Positions 7,297 through 18,983 of a stretch of DNA of 64,000 nt are shown here, piece after piece (within the stretch, counting starts at the first letter, position 1; each line of letters begins with the position of its first letter). Below the pieces are notes generated by a model. That model was not told where the DNA came from. It made no database searches and saw only the letters and a program-made list of their open reading frames with translations. The stretch is from JANMJD01 sp963828405 (GTDB lineage: Bacteria > Actinomycetota > Acidimicrobiia > Acidimicrobiales > Ilumatobacteraceae). The position numbers were made by a program, and so were the translations under genes. The stretch lies in NCBI GenBank assembly GCA_963828405.1, contig CAWHEG010000031.1, positions 2,604,001 through 2,668,000 of the forward strand, given 5' to 3'.

Positions 7297-9078
7297 TCAG
7301 GTGGCGTCGGCAGCCTTGCCGACGAGCACGCCCGGGACGTTGTCGACCGTGCCCGGCGTCATGTCGAACCGGTCGCGGACCTTGCTGCCGGCACACCCGC
7401 CACCGTCGGTGCCCGAGGCGTCGCGCAGGCTCAGCTCGAGCAGCGGGGAGGCGCCGGAGAACATTCCCCACGGGCTCGCACACCCGGGCACGATCCAGAC
7501 GTGGTTCATCCAGCCGCCCGTGCCACCCTGCTTGACGCCGCCGCGCGCCGCGCATTCCTCGTCGGTCGTCGTCGAGTCGCCGATCACGCCGGTGCCGTTC
7601 ACACACAGCCCGATGTGGCGGTGGAAGTGGTCGTTTGGCCCGGTGAACCCCTGGGTCGGCTCGTAGTCGCTGTCGTGGATCATGTAGTACGACAGCCCGA
7701 CGATCGATGCCCCGGCGTCGGTGCCGTCGTAGAGCAGCATCTCGGGCTCGTCGATGTCGAACGTCCCGTCGACGATCCCGAACTTCATGTAGTGAGCGGC
7801 GATGCCCGGCACGTAGCCGGTGACCTTGGTCCATCCGCCGGCCTCGGCATCGGTCGGGTGCGGATACCTCATCGCCACGGTCCGAGCCCGCTCCAGCTCC
7901 GCGGTGAGCTGGTCGCATTCGGCCTGATCGGCCATCGGCGTCCATGGCTGGGGCCCGAGATGGCCGCCGTGGCCCGAGTTGTCGTCGGGCGCCCCGCTGG
8001 TGAGGTGGGCGGAGCCGACGTAGGTGGGCAGCCACTGGATCCACCGGTCGTACTCGGCGTCGGTCGCCTGGCCGAGCATCGCCACCACCTTGGCGTCCTT
8101 GGCCTCCCCGCCGGCCTTGGTGGTCTCGGCGATCAGGTTGTCGAGGTCGGCCGTGCCGACGAGGGAGGCGCCGGTCGCCGCCCCCCCGTGGACGACGTCG
8201 GTCTCCTCCCAGAACGAGACCGGGTTGAAACCGAGATCGCAGCGGCCCGCCGGCGCGCCCACCGCCACGGGCGCCGGCGCACCATGGACGTGCCCGTCAC
8301 CGGCGACGACGTCGTCGCCAACCCCGACGGTCGCCGCCCCGTCGGCGCCAACATCGCTGACCCCGGCGAGTGGCGTGACGGCGGCCGCGCCGGCGAGTGG
8401 CGTGGCGGTGGCGGCGACCGCGGCCGGGTCGGCGTGCAGGTGACCGTCGGAGGCGATCCGACCGGCCGCCGCGGTGGCGTCGGCGGATCCGGGGACCGCC
8501 CCGTCGTCCCCATGGCTCTGGGCGGCGTGGTCGCGCGCCGACGGGGCGGCGAGGGCGACCGACGTGGCCACCATGGCGAACCCGGCGATCGCACCGCCGA
8601 TCACGCCGCCGGCCAGACCGAGGCGTCGCCCGAAACCGGGACGCAGGAGCAGCACGCCGCAGAGCAGCACCGCGGCCGCCTCCATCCCGGTGGAGAGCAG
8701 GTCGATCCCGGTGGCCAGCTCCTTGTGGCCGGCATGGGCGCCGAACGGCAGGCCGGCGGTGCGGCTGCGGACCCACACGGCGATCATCGCCAGACACGCG
8801 ACGCCAGCCGCGGAGACGACGCGACGCGACGGTCGCAGCAGCATGCCGAGGCCGAGCAAGGCCCCCATCCACCCGGCGACGGCGAAGCCGATCGCCTCTG
8901 CGGCCGATTCGGCGGCGTGGCTCGGGATCATCGCCAAGTGGATCGCCGCAGGACCGACGAGCAGCGAAGCCAGGGAGAGGCGGGCCAGGGCGCTCGCTTC
9001 GCCCGGGTCGCGGGCGGGTTGCGGCGTCGGGACGGAATCGTCGTGGTCGAACGACGCCCGATCGAGGGTGAGGCTCAT
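7297..9078 (-). CDS. Unknown five-helix membrane protein with His-rich exported domain
   Basis: Protein of 593 aa that I do not recognise. The N-terminal third has about five hydrophobic helices (roughly residues 31-50, 57-78, 82-102, 117-138, 143-165), including GPAAIHLAMIPSH. A low-complexity Ala/His/Asp-rich linker follows, with two related DGHLHAD and DGHVHGA units. The C-terminal 300 aa look like a folded exported domain with paired Cys, an NDHFHRHIGLC segment and a GGWMNHVWIVPGC segment whose His residues could bind metal. The ATG at 9078 is chosen; AGGA lies about 14 nt upstream. It is divergent from speB (107-nt gap). A role in metal handling at the cell surface is only a guess from His content. 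No transport or enzyme family is evident. Confidence 0.8.
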   Translation of the reverse strand: MSLTLDRASFDHDDSVPTPQPARDPGEASALARLSLASLLVGPAAIHLAMIPSHAAESAAEAIGFAVAGWMGALLGLGMLLRPSRRVVSAAGVACLAMIAVWVRSRTAGLPFGAHAGHKELATGIDLLSTGMEAAAVLLCGVLLLRPGFGRRLGLAGGVIGGAIAGFAMVATSVALAAPSARDHAAQSHGDDGAVPGSADATAAAGRIASDGHLHADPAAVAATATPLAGAAAVTPLAGVSDVGADGAATVGVGDDVVAGDGHVHGAPAPVAVGAPAGRCDLGFNPVSFWEETDVVHGGAATGASLVGTADLDNLIAETTKAGGEAKDAKVVAMLGQATDAEYDRWIQWLPTYVGSAHLTSGAPDDNSGHGGHLGPQPWTPMADQAECDQLTAELERARTVAMRYPHPTDAEAGGWTKVTGYVPGIAAHYMKFGIVDGTFDIDEPEMLLYDGTDAGASIVGLSYYMIHDSDYEPTQGFTGPNDHFHRHIGLCVNGTGVIGDSTTTDEECAARGGVKQGGTGGWMNHVWIVPGCASPWGMFSGASPLLELSLRDASGTDGGGCAGSKVRDRFDMTPGTVDNVPGVLVGKAADAT

Positions 9079-9185
9079 GGGTTCGCACCGTCCTGAGGAG
9101 GAATTCTCGTGGTTGGCGAGCCTAATCGACGTGCTCGGCGGAAGCAGGTGCGGGTGGCGGGCCACCGCGGGTACGGTGACCGGCG

Positions 9186-10172
9186 ATGACAGGATCCCCG
9201 AGTCCCGCTCCGCCTCCGACCGTGCAGCCGGTGGACGCGACGAAGGTCCCCCGCTACGCGGGCGCCTCGACGTTCGCCCGACTTCCCGAACTGCGCGACG
9301 TCGAGCGCTGCGACGTGGCCATCCTCGGCGTGCCCTTCGACGGGGGAGTGAGCTACCGGCCGGGGGCCCGGTTCGGGCCGATGGCCATCCGTCAGGCGTC
9401 GCGCATGCTCCGCCCGCAGTACCACCCGCAGTTCGAGGTCGAGCCGTTCGCCCGCCTGCAGGCCGCCGACGCAGGCGACGTGGCCTGCAACCCCTTCTCG
9501 ATCGCCGAGGCGCTCGCCGCCGTGGAACAACGCGCCGGTGAGCTGCTGGGAGGGCCCCAAGGACCGCACCCGGTGGGCGCGCTGGTCTCGATGGGCGGCG
9601 ATCACACCATCGCCCTGCCCCTGCTCAGAGCGGTGAACCGCCGCTTCGGCAAGGTGGCGCTCGTCCATTTCGACGCCCACCTCGACACCTGGGACACGTA
9701 CTTCGGCGAGCCGTACACCCACGGGACGCCCTTTCGCCGGGCCGCCGAGGAGGGCCTCTTCGACCCCGACGCATCGATGCACATCGGCATCCGGGGTCCG
9801 GTGTACTCCCCGCAGGACTTCGTCAACGACCGCGCCCTCGGGTTCCGCACGGTCAGCTGCGACGACGTCCACCGCCTCGGTGTCGACGCGGTCGCCGGGC
9901 GCGTGCGCGAGGTCGTCGGCGACCGGCCGCTGTACCTCTCGATCGACATCGACGTCCTCGACCCAGCCCACGCTCCGGGCACCGGGACGCCCGAGGTCGG
10001 CGGGATGACCTCCCGGGAACTGATGATGATCCTGCGCGGCCTGAAGGGCGCCGACGTCGTGTCGGCCGACGTGGTCGAGGTGGCCCCCGCCTACGACCAT
10101 GCCGATCTCACTGCACTCGCTGCGGCGACGACCGTCTACGAGCTGACCTGCCTGATGGCGACGAGAAGCTGA
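9186..10172 (+). CDS. speB: Agmatinase / ureohydrolase
   Basis: Manganese ureohydrolase of 328 aa that should split agmatine (or a related guanidino compound) into a diamine and urea. Metal-binding motifs of the family are all present: SMGGDHTIALP, VHFDAHLDTWDTYFG and SIDIDVLDPAHAPGTGTPE. The N-terminal block GVPFDGGVSYRPGARFGP is also typical of bacterial agmatinases. The length is close to the usual 300-330 aa. It is a single gene with a GC-rich hairpin directly after the stop. Agmatinase is the best call; guanidinobutyrase or guanidinopropionase activity cannot be excluded by motif. The FAD amine oxidase at 893-2281 could use a product of this pathway, but that link is speculative. Confidence 0.9.
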   Translation: MTGSPSPAPPPTVQPVDATKVPRYAGASTFARLPELRDVERCDVAILGVPFDGGVSYRPGARFGPMAIRQASRMLRPQYHPQFEVEPFARLQAADAGDVACNPFSIAEALAAVEQRAGELLGGPQGPHPVGALVSMGGDHTIALPLLRAVNRRFGKVALVHFDAHLDTWDTYFGEPYTHGTPFRRAAEEGLFDPDASMHIGIRGPVYSPQDFVNDRALGFRTVSCDDVHRLGVDAVAGRVREVVGDRPLYLSIDIDVLDPAHAPGTGTPEVGGMTSRELMMILRGLKGADVVSADVVEVAPAYDHADLTALAAATTVYELTCLMATRS

Positions 10173-10174
10173 GC

Positions 10175-10191
10175 GGCCGGCTCCGCCGGCC
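10175..10191 (+). terminator. GC hairpin after speB
   Basis: A perfect 7-bp stem (GGCCGGC / GCCGGCC) with a 3-nt loop starts 3 nt after the speB stop. There is no T-tract, so it would be a weak or factor-assisted terminator. Confidence 0.45.
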
Positions 10192-10202
10192 CCCGGTCTC
10201 CG

Positions 10203-10243
10203 GGCAGGTGGAATGCGGATTACCTGCCGCGTGGCTCTACCAT
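10203..10243 (+). promoter_or_regulatory. Candidate carD promoter region with inverted repeat
   Basis: An inverted repeat GGCAGGT (10203-10209) and ACCTGCC (10222-10228) with a 12-nt spacer lies upstream of a TANNNT-type -10 element TACCAT (10238-10243). It sits in the 129-nt gap between speB and carD, about 60 nt before the GTG. The -35 box is not convincing, so the assignment is tentative. Confidence 0.35.
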
Positions 10244-10301
10244 GGGACGCCGCTCATGCGGCAATCTGCCCCCAGCCGCTCAGACAGCTTCGAGGTCCGG
10301 T

Positions 10302-10852
10302 GTGAAGTTCAAGAAGGGTGACACGGTCATCTATCCCCAGCACGGCGCGTGCATCGTGCAGGGCACCAAGAAGATGACGATGTTCGACGAGACCGCCGAG
10401 TACCTGATCCTCAAGACCGTCATCAACGAGATGACCCTGTCGGTGCCGGTCGACAAGGCCGACGAGGTCGGCGTGCGCCCGCCGGTCAACGCCGACGAAC
10501 TCGAGGATCTCGTGTCGGTGCTGTCGAAGCCCGATCCCCGCGTGCCCTCCAACTGGTCGCGGCGGTTCAAGAACCACCAGGAGAAGCTCAAGTCGGGCGA
10601 CGTCTACCAGGTCGCCGAAGTGGTGCGGAACCTGGCGGCCCGCAACCGGGACGCCGCCCTGTCGGCCGCCGAGCGCACGATGTACGAGCGGGCCCGGATC
10701 AACCTGGTCTCCGAGATCGCCCCGGCGCTCAAGGTGAGCGCCGAAGAGGCCGAGCAGTTACCTCGACGAGGCGTTGGCCAAGGGCGTGCTCAAGACGCCG
10801 GCGAAGGACGCCAAGACGCGCCGTCCCGGCCGACGCCGACGACGAGGTGTAG
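10302..10852 (+). CDS. carD: CarD-family RNA polymerase-binding regulator (two indels)
   Basis: CarD binds the RNA polymerase beta subunit and stabilises open promoter complexes; it is broadly conserved in actinomycetes. The N-terminal Tudor-like domain is clear (VKFKKGDTVIYPQHGACIVQ, then ILKTVINEMTLSVPVDKA). The helical C-terminal domain includes SNWSRRFKNHQEKLKSGD and LSAAERTMYERARINLVSEI. The start is the GTG at 10302, where homology begins. An extra T near 10758 breaks the frame before YLDEALAKGVLKTP. A second indel near 10820 is needed to reach an acidic tail ending DADDEV and the stop at 10850-10852. Both look like sequence errors, since the residues on each side are conserved. The second indel is less certain than the first. 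Confidence 0.88.
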
Positions 10853-10905
10853 GCAACCGCCGGCCAGGCCGTCGGACCGGTGGCGAGCGGCTACCGTCGG
10901 CGCTC

Positions 10906-12289
10906 ATGTCAGAACGTCTACGGATCACCCGCGAGGACCTCACGACCAGGATCAAGACGGGGCAGATCGACACCGTCGTCGATGGTCTTCCCCGACCTGC
11001 AGGGCCGACTGGTCGGCAAACGGACCACCGGTCGGTTCTTCCTCGAGCAACGTCGCCGACGAACGGCACCGAGAACTGCAACTATCTGATCGCCACCGAC
11101 TTGGACAACAACCCGGTCCCCGGCTACCGGTTCGCCAACTACGAGCTCGGGCTACGGCGACATGCTCGCCGCCGCCGACTGGGACACCGTGCGGATCACC
11201 CCGTGGGTCGACCGGACGGCACTGGTGATGTGCGATCTGCTCGACGTCGACACGGGCGGCCGATCGAGGTGGCGCCCCGCCAGATCCTGCGGCGCCAGGC
11301 CGAGGCCGCCGATGCGATGGGCTACCTGCCGATGGTCGCCTCGGAGATCGAGTTCTACCTCTTCCGCGACACCTACGAGGAGGCCCACGCCAAGGGCTAC
11401 CGGGGCCTCGAACCGCACTCGGCCTGGTTGGAGGACTACCACGTCCTGCAGACGACCAAGGACGAGTACATCATCGGCGCCGATCCGCCGGGGACTCGAG
11501 GCGGCCGGCGTGCCGGTCGAGTTCTCCAAGGGCGAGGCGGGCAGGGGCCAGCACGAGATCAACCTCGACTACACCACCGCCGTCGAGATGGCCGACCGCA
11601 ACGCCGTCTACAAGAACGCGGCCAAGGAGATCGCCGCGCTCAACGGCCGGTCGATCTCGTTCATGGCCAAGTACGACTTCAACGACACCGGTTCGTCGTG
11701 CCACATCCACTCGTCGCTGTGGAACCGGCGAGGGCACGGAGAGCCATGTTCTACGACCACCATGGCGAGCACCACATGAGCGACACGTTCCGCTGGTGGC
11801 TCGGCGGCCTGATCGCCACGGCCGCCGAGTTCTCGCTGCTCTGGGCGCCGACGATCAACTCCTACAAGCGGTTCCAGCTCGGCTCGTGGGCGCCGACGGC
11901 GATCGGCTGGGGCATCGACAACCGCACCCTCGGGTTCCGCAAGGTCGGCCACGGCAAGGCGTCACGCGTCGAGTGCCGCATCCCGGGGGCCGACGCCAAC
12001 AGCTACCTGGCCTTCGCCGGACACGATCGCCGGCGGCCTGCACGGCATCCGCAACCGGATCGAGCCGCCCGCGCCGTACGTCGGCAACGGCTACGAGTCG
12101 ACGGATCTGCCGCGCATCCCGTGGAACCTGCCCGACGCCATCGCCCTGTGGGAGAACTCGGCGATCGCCAGGGAGTGCTTCGGCGAGGACGTCCACTTCC
12201 ACCTGCTCAACGCCGCCCGCCAGGAGTGGATCGCCTTCAACGCCTCGGTGACCGACTGGGAGATGCGCCGCTACTTCGAACGGGCCTGA
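10906..12289 (+). pseudogene. Glutamine synthetase family gene, broken by about nine indels
   Basis: Read across frames this is a full glutamine synthetase-type ligase of about 460 aa: MSERLRITREDL, MVFPDLQGRLVGKRTTGRFF, the beta-grasp part with NYLIATDLDNNPVPGYRF, then the catalytic domain with VASEIEFYLFRDTYEEA, GQHEINLDYTTAVEMADR, SSCHIHSSLW and RVECRIPGADANSYLAFA, ending RRYFERA at the stop at 12287. Frame changes occur near 10981, 11050, 11062, 11150, 11258, 11482, 11728, 11745 and 12019. All but the one near 11258 are explained by one extra base. Residues on both sides of every break stay conserved, so error is more likely than decay. The relaxed N-terminus suggests a GlnA-like amine or gamma-glutamyl ligase (GlnT/PuuA type) rather than the main GlnA. 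A long hairpin follows. Confidence 0.85.
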
Positions 12290-12676
12290 CCCGGCACCGG
12301 GTCCCGGCCGGCCCCGCGCCAAGCCCACCGCGCCGGCGTGCCGAGCATCGGCGCCGAGCCGATCGTCCGTGATCGGCCCGAGCCGAGAACCCGCCCCAGA
12401 TCAGCCCGAAACCGGTACGCGCGCTGGCAATCCGAGTCCCCGGCCGATCTGGGGCGGGTTTTCTCCGCACGAGACGCGAACGAGACCTCGGTCGGGATTC
12501 CGGACTTCCAGCGACAATTCGACGGTGATGTTGGCATCCACACCAGCACACACGCGCAGCCCGAATTGCTGCACGTTAGGTGGATTTCTCCGGGCTCCAG
12601 GTGACAGGGCGGATCTGAGACCGGTCAGCGGCCCGACCGCCCTCACTGTGGCGCACCCCGCCGGTACAAGGGACAG
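12290..12676. other. 387-nt gap between glutamine synthetase gene and comF
   Basis: Apart from the long-stem terminator I see no gene here. Open frames exist on both strands but lack a plausible start or protein-like composition. The right end must hold the comF promoter; an AAGGGA ribosome-binding site (12669-12674) precedes the ATG at 12677. Confidence 0.6.
12388..12464 (+). terminator. Long-stem terminator after the glutamine synthetase gene
   Basis: AACCCGCCCCAGATC at 12388-12402 is perfectly complementary to GATCTGGGGCGGGTT at 12446-12460. This gives a 15-bp stem around a 43-nt loop, followed by TTTTC. It lies about 100 nt after the stop at 12289. The long loop is unusual for an intrinsic terminator, but the stem plus T-run fits one. 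Confidence 0.65.
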
Positions 12677-13357
12677 ATGCTGTTCGCCTCCCGGTGCCCC
12701 GCCTGTCGGCAGGCGGTGCGCGGCTCGTGCTCCGCGTGCTGGTCGTCGGTCCGGCCGGCCGACCCGGTGGCCGGCGCCGCGCTGGAGTTCACCGGCGTCG
12801 GGCGCGACCTGCTGATCGGGTTCAAGTTCGGCAACGCCCGCACGCTGGCCCGCCCGTTCGCCCGCCGGCTCGTCGACGATCTGGCCCGGGCCGGGTCGTC
12901 CCCGCCAGGCCCGCAAATCGACTGCGTGACCTGGGCGCCCACGAGCCCGCGCCGGGCCCGCCGGCGGGGCTACGACCAGGCCGAGCTGCTCGCCCGGGAG
13001 GTGGCTCGGCTGCTCGGCGTTCGCTGTCGCCGGCTGCTGCGACGCGCCGGCAGGTCGGTGGCCCAGACGGGGCGGTCGCGCCACGATCGGGCGATCGGGC
13101 CGGCCTTCGTCGGCCGCGCCCCGGCCGGGGTCTGCCACGTGCTCGTCGTCGACGACGTGATCACCACGGGCGCCACGCTCGATGCCGCCCGCCTGGCCCT
13201 CATCCAGGCCGGGGTGCCGATGGTCACGTGCCGGGCCGCGGCCGCCACTCCGGCGCCGCCGTCGAGCCCGGCGCGACCAGGGCGCCGTGGGCCTGGTCCG
13301 GTGGAGCGCCCGCCGGCCGCCCCATCGTGCCCGGTCGGTCCGTGCTCGCCCAGGTAG
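12677..13357 (+). CDS. ComF-family phosphoribosyltransferase-like protein
   Basis: Protein of 226 aa with the two-part ComF layout. An N-terminal zinc-ribbon has two Cys pairs (CPAC and CSAC within the first 25 aa). It is followed by a type I phosphoribosyltransferase domain with the PRPP loop VLVVDDVITTGATLDAA. The segment RRARRRGYDQAELLAREVA is also typical of ComF/GntX. In competent bacteria ComF helps handle incoming single-stranded DNA, while in others its role is unknown. The gene sits directly upstream of secA, as is common in actinobacteria. The last 30 residues are Pro/Arg-rich and may be longer than in relatives. The stop at 13357 is 13 nt before secA. Confidence 0.85.
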   Translation: MLFASRCPACRQAVRGSCSACWSSVRPADPVAGAALEFTGVGRDLLIGFKFGNARTLARPFARRLVDDLARAGSSPPGPQIDCVTWAPTSPRRARRRGYDQAELLAREVARLLGVRCRRLLRRAGRSVAQTGRSRHDRAIGPAFVGRAPAGVCHVLVVDDVITTGATLDAARLALIQAGVPMVTCRAAAATPAPPSSPARPGRRGPGPVERPPAAPSCPVGPCSPR

Positions 13358-13370
13358 GATGGCCAGCCGC

Positions 13371-16088
<2,718 letters not shown>

Positions 16089-16091
16089 GCG

Positions 16092-17203
16092 ATGCGCGAC
16101 TTCTCCGACGATCTGAAGGGCCTGCGCGTCCGTCTCGACGAGGCGCGCGGCTACCTGAAGATCGACGCCAACCGTTCGCGGTTGATCGAGCTCGAGGCCG
16201 AGGTGTCGCGCCCCGATCTGTGGGACGACCAGGACCGGGCCCGCAAGGTGAACAGCGAGTACGCCGACGTGAAGGGCGACGTCGCCGACTTCGACGGCCT
16301 GGCCGGCGACCTCGAGGACGTCGAGGTGCTCCACGAGATGGCCCGCGACGAGGACGACGCCTCCCAGGAACCCGAGATCGAGGACGCGATCGGGGCGATC
16401 GCCGCCAAGCTCGACGGCCTGGAACTGCGCAGCCTGTTCACCGGCCCGCACGACGAGGCCGACGCCATCGTGCAGATCAACGCCAAGGACGGCGGTGTCG
16501 ACGCCCAGGACTGGAGCGAGATGCTGCTGCGGATGTACACCCGCTGGGCGGAGCGACGCGGCTTCGAAGTCGACCATCGACGAGTACTCCGAGGGCACCG
16601 AAGCCGGGATCATGTCCTGCGAGTTCACGATCAAGGGTCGCTACGCCTTCGGTCTGATGACGGCAGAACGGGGCACCCATCGGCTCGTGCGGATCTCGCC
16701 GTTCGACAACCAGGGCCGCCGCCAGACGAGTTTTGCCGCCGTCCAGGTCTGGCCGCTCTTGGAGAACCCCGACATCGATCTCGACGAGTCCGACGTGCGG
16801 ATGGAGGTCTTCCGGGCGTCGGGTGCCGGCGGTCAGCACGTCAACAAGACCTCGTCCGCCGTGCGCCTGATCCACGAGCCCACCGGGTTGGTGTCGGCAT
16901 CGCAGGAGGAGCGCAGCCAGTTGCAGAACCGCGAGAAGGCGATGAATCGCCTGAAGGCGATGTACGCAGCCAAGGTCGAGGAGGAGCGGGAGGTCGAGTT
17001 GGCGCGGCATCGCCGGCCGGCAGGCCCAGGTCGGCTGGGGCAGCCAGATCCGCAGCTACGTCTTCCAGCCGTACCAGATGGTCAAAGACCTGCGCACCGA
17101 GCACGAGACCAGCAACATCGGCGCGGTGATCGACGGCGACATCGAGGAGTTCATGGAGAGCTTCCTGCGCTGGAAGCGCCGCACCGCGGTCGAGCCCTCG
17201 TGA
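16092..17203 (+). CDS. prfB: Peptide chain release factor 2 (two frameshifts)
   Basis: RF2 recognises UGA and UAA and releases the finished peptide on the ribosome. Corrected length is about 369 aa, as in other bacteria. The catalytic GGQ loop is clear (RASGAGGQHVNKTSSAVRLI), and the end shows WGSQIRSYVFQPYQMVKDLR. The N-terminus starts cleanly at the ATG at 16092, with no internal UGA or Shine-Dalgarno-like slip site. The programmed frameshift known from E. coli is therefore not used. Extra bases near 16572 (before TIDEYSEGTEAG) and 17005 (before IAGRQAQVGWGS) break the frame. Both lie far from the natural shift position and inside conserved sequence, so I treat them as errors. Confidence 0.93.
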
Positions 17204-17318
17204 TCGACGTGAAGCCCGTCGCCGACAGTGACGGGGAGGCGCAGCTCGCTCTGGCTACTGTGACGATCAGGCGGGCGACGCCGAACCGCAACAGCCGAAA
17301 CCGGACAGCGAACCCTGC

Positions 17319-17996
17319 ATGATCAAGCTCGAGAACGTCTCGAAGGTCTACAACGAAGAGGTCGTCGCCCTGCGCGATGCCAGCTTCGACATCCCCAAGG
17401 GCGAGTTCGTGTTCCTCGTCGGCGCTTCGGGGTCGGGCAAGTCGACCCTGCTGCGGCTGATGAACCGCCAGGAGCGTCCCGAGCGGGGTTCGGTGTTCGT
17501 CGCCGGGCGCAACATCAACGAGATGGCCGACTCGAAGGTCCCGTACCTCCGGCGCAACATCGGCAACATCTTCCAGGACTACAAGCTGCTGCCCAACAAG
17601 ACGGTCTTCGAGAACGTCGCCTTCGCCCTCGAGGTCATCGGACGACCCAAGCACGTCATCCGCCAGCAGGTGCCGGCGGTTCTCGACCTCGTCGGCCTCG
17701 CCGGCAAGCAGGACCGGTTCCCCCACCAACTCTCGGGCGGTGAGCAGCAACGCGTGTCGATCGCCCGGGCGTTCGTCAACCGGCCGCTGATCCTGCTGGC
17801 CGACGAGCCGACCGGCAACCTCGACCCGGCGACCGGCGAAGGCATCATGCGCCTGCTCGACCGGATCAACAAGACCGGTACCACCGTGGTGATGGCCACC
17901 CACGACCAGCGCATCGTGAACATGATGCGTCGGCGGGTCGTCCAGCTCGACCGGGGCGTCATCGTGCGCGATCAGGCCCGAGGGGTGTACGACTGA
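17319..17996 (+). CDS. ftsE: Cell-division ABC transporter ATPase FtsE
   Basis: ATPase of 225 aa that pairs with FtsX at the divisome and controls peptidoglycan hydrolases. It has Walker A (GASGSGKSTLL), the Q-loop NIFQDYKLLPNKTV, the ABC signature LSGGEQQRVSIARA, Walker B (LILLADEPTGNLDP) and the H-loop (ATHDQ). Length and opening (MIKLENVSKVYNEEVVAL) are typical. It overlaps ftsX by 1 nt (TGATG), so the two are co-translated. It follows prfB after 115 nt, the standard actinobacterial order prfB-ftsE-ftsX. Confidence 0.96.
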   Translation: MIKLENVSKVYNEEVVALRDASFDIPKGEFVFLVGASGSGKSTLLRLMNRQERPERGSVFVAGRNINEMADSKVPYLRRNIGNIFQDYKLLPNKTVFENVAFALEVIGRPKHVIRQQVPAVLDLVGLAGKQDRFPHQLSGGEQQRVSIARAFVNRPLILLADEPTGNLDPATGEGIMRLLDRINKTGTTVVMATHDQRIVNMMRRRVVQLDRGVIVRDQARGVYD

Positions 17997-18916
17997 TGTT
18001 CTCCCGGATGACCTATGCGTTCCGTGAGATGTGGGCCAGCTTCCAGCGCAACCTCACGCTCACCGCCGCAGCGATCCTCACCGCCGCCGTGGCCCTGCTG
18101 CTCGTCGGTGTGACCCTGCTCATCCAGGAGGGCTTCTCGAACCTGTTGGCCAAGTGGACCGGCGGGGTCGAGATGATCGTCTACGTCAAGCCCGAGTACT
18201 CCACCGACCAGGTCCGTATCGGCGCGCTCAAGCAGGAGCTCGAGGCCAACGCCGGGGTGAAGAAGGTGACCGAGCTCAACCAGGCCGAGTCGTACGAGCA
18301 GGCCAAGCGGGTGCTCACCGGCCAGACGTCGCTGATCGAGACGCTGACCGTCGAGAAGATGCCCGCCCAACTGCGCGTCGTTCCCGAGAAGGGCGCCGAG
18401 GATCTGCTGCCGCTCCTCGCCGAACAGTTCAGCTCGGCGAACAATCCCACCGTGCTCACCGTCGGACTGGCCACCGACGACATCAAGGTGGTTGCCAAGA
18501 TCTCCAACTTCGTCCGGCGATTCACCATCGGGGCCTCCGCCGTGCTGCTGATCGTCGCCGTCGTCCTGATCTGGAACACGATCCGCACGGCGATGTTCGC
18601 CCGCCGGCGGGAGATCGAGGTGATGAAGCTCGTCGGCGCCACCAACTGGTTCATCCGCGTGCCGTTCATGCTCGAGGGCCTGCTCCAGGGGCTGATCGGT
18701 TCGTTGCTCTCCTGCGGCGGGCTGGCGCTCGTCAACGGTCTGTGGAACAACAGCCTGGGGAGCTTCGGGAGCAAGGATCTGCTCACCAACGACCTCGTCG
18801 CCCTGCAGGTCTCGGCGCCGTTCCTGCGCGGCGTGATGATCATCATCCTGATCGTCGGGGCGCTCGTCGGCGCCGTCGCCGCGGGCATCGCCGCCTCGCG
18901 CTTCCTCGACGTCTGA
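17996..18916 (+). CDS. ftsX: Cell-division membrane protein FtsX
   Basis: Integral membrane partner of FtsE, 306 aa. It has one N-terminal helix (LTAAAILTAAVALLLVGVTL), an extracytoplasmic domain of about 130 aa (residues about 50-180) expected to contact a cell-wall hydrolase such as an NlpC/P60 enzyme, and three C-terminal helices. Between the second and third helices lies the family block RREIEVMKLVGATNWFIRVP. In many actinobacteria smpB follows ftsX; here an enoyl-CoA hydratase does, so smpB and the hydrolase partner must lie elsewhere. Confidence 0.95.
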   Translation: MFSRMTYAFREMWASFQRNLTLTAAAILTAAVALLLVGVTLLIQEGFSNLLAKWTGGVEMIVYVKPEYSTDQVRIGALKQELEANAGVKKVTELNQAESYEQAKRVLTGQTSLIETLTVEKMPAQLRVVPEKGAEDLLPLLAEQFSSANNPTVLTVGLATDDIKVVAKISNFVRRFTIGASAVLLIVAVVLIWNTIRTAMFARRREIEVMKLVGATNWFIRVPFMLEGLLQGLIGSLLSCGGLALVNGLWNNSLGSFGSKDLLTNDLVALQVSAPFLRGVMIIILIVGALVGAVAAGIAASRFLDV

Positions 18917-18983
18917 GTTTTCCGGCGCCTCGACACCCCCGGCGTCTCGCTGCTGCCGTCGAGCGCCCGGTACCGTCGGTCCG

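Noticed and set aside
16565..16580. Programmed frameshift in prfB
   Set aside because: The natural RF2 shift lies near codon 25 with an in-frame UGA and a slip site. This break is about 160 codons in and lacks both.
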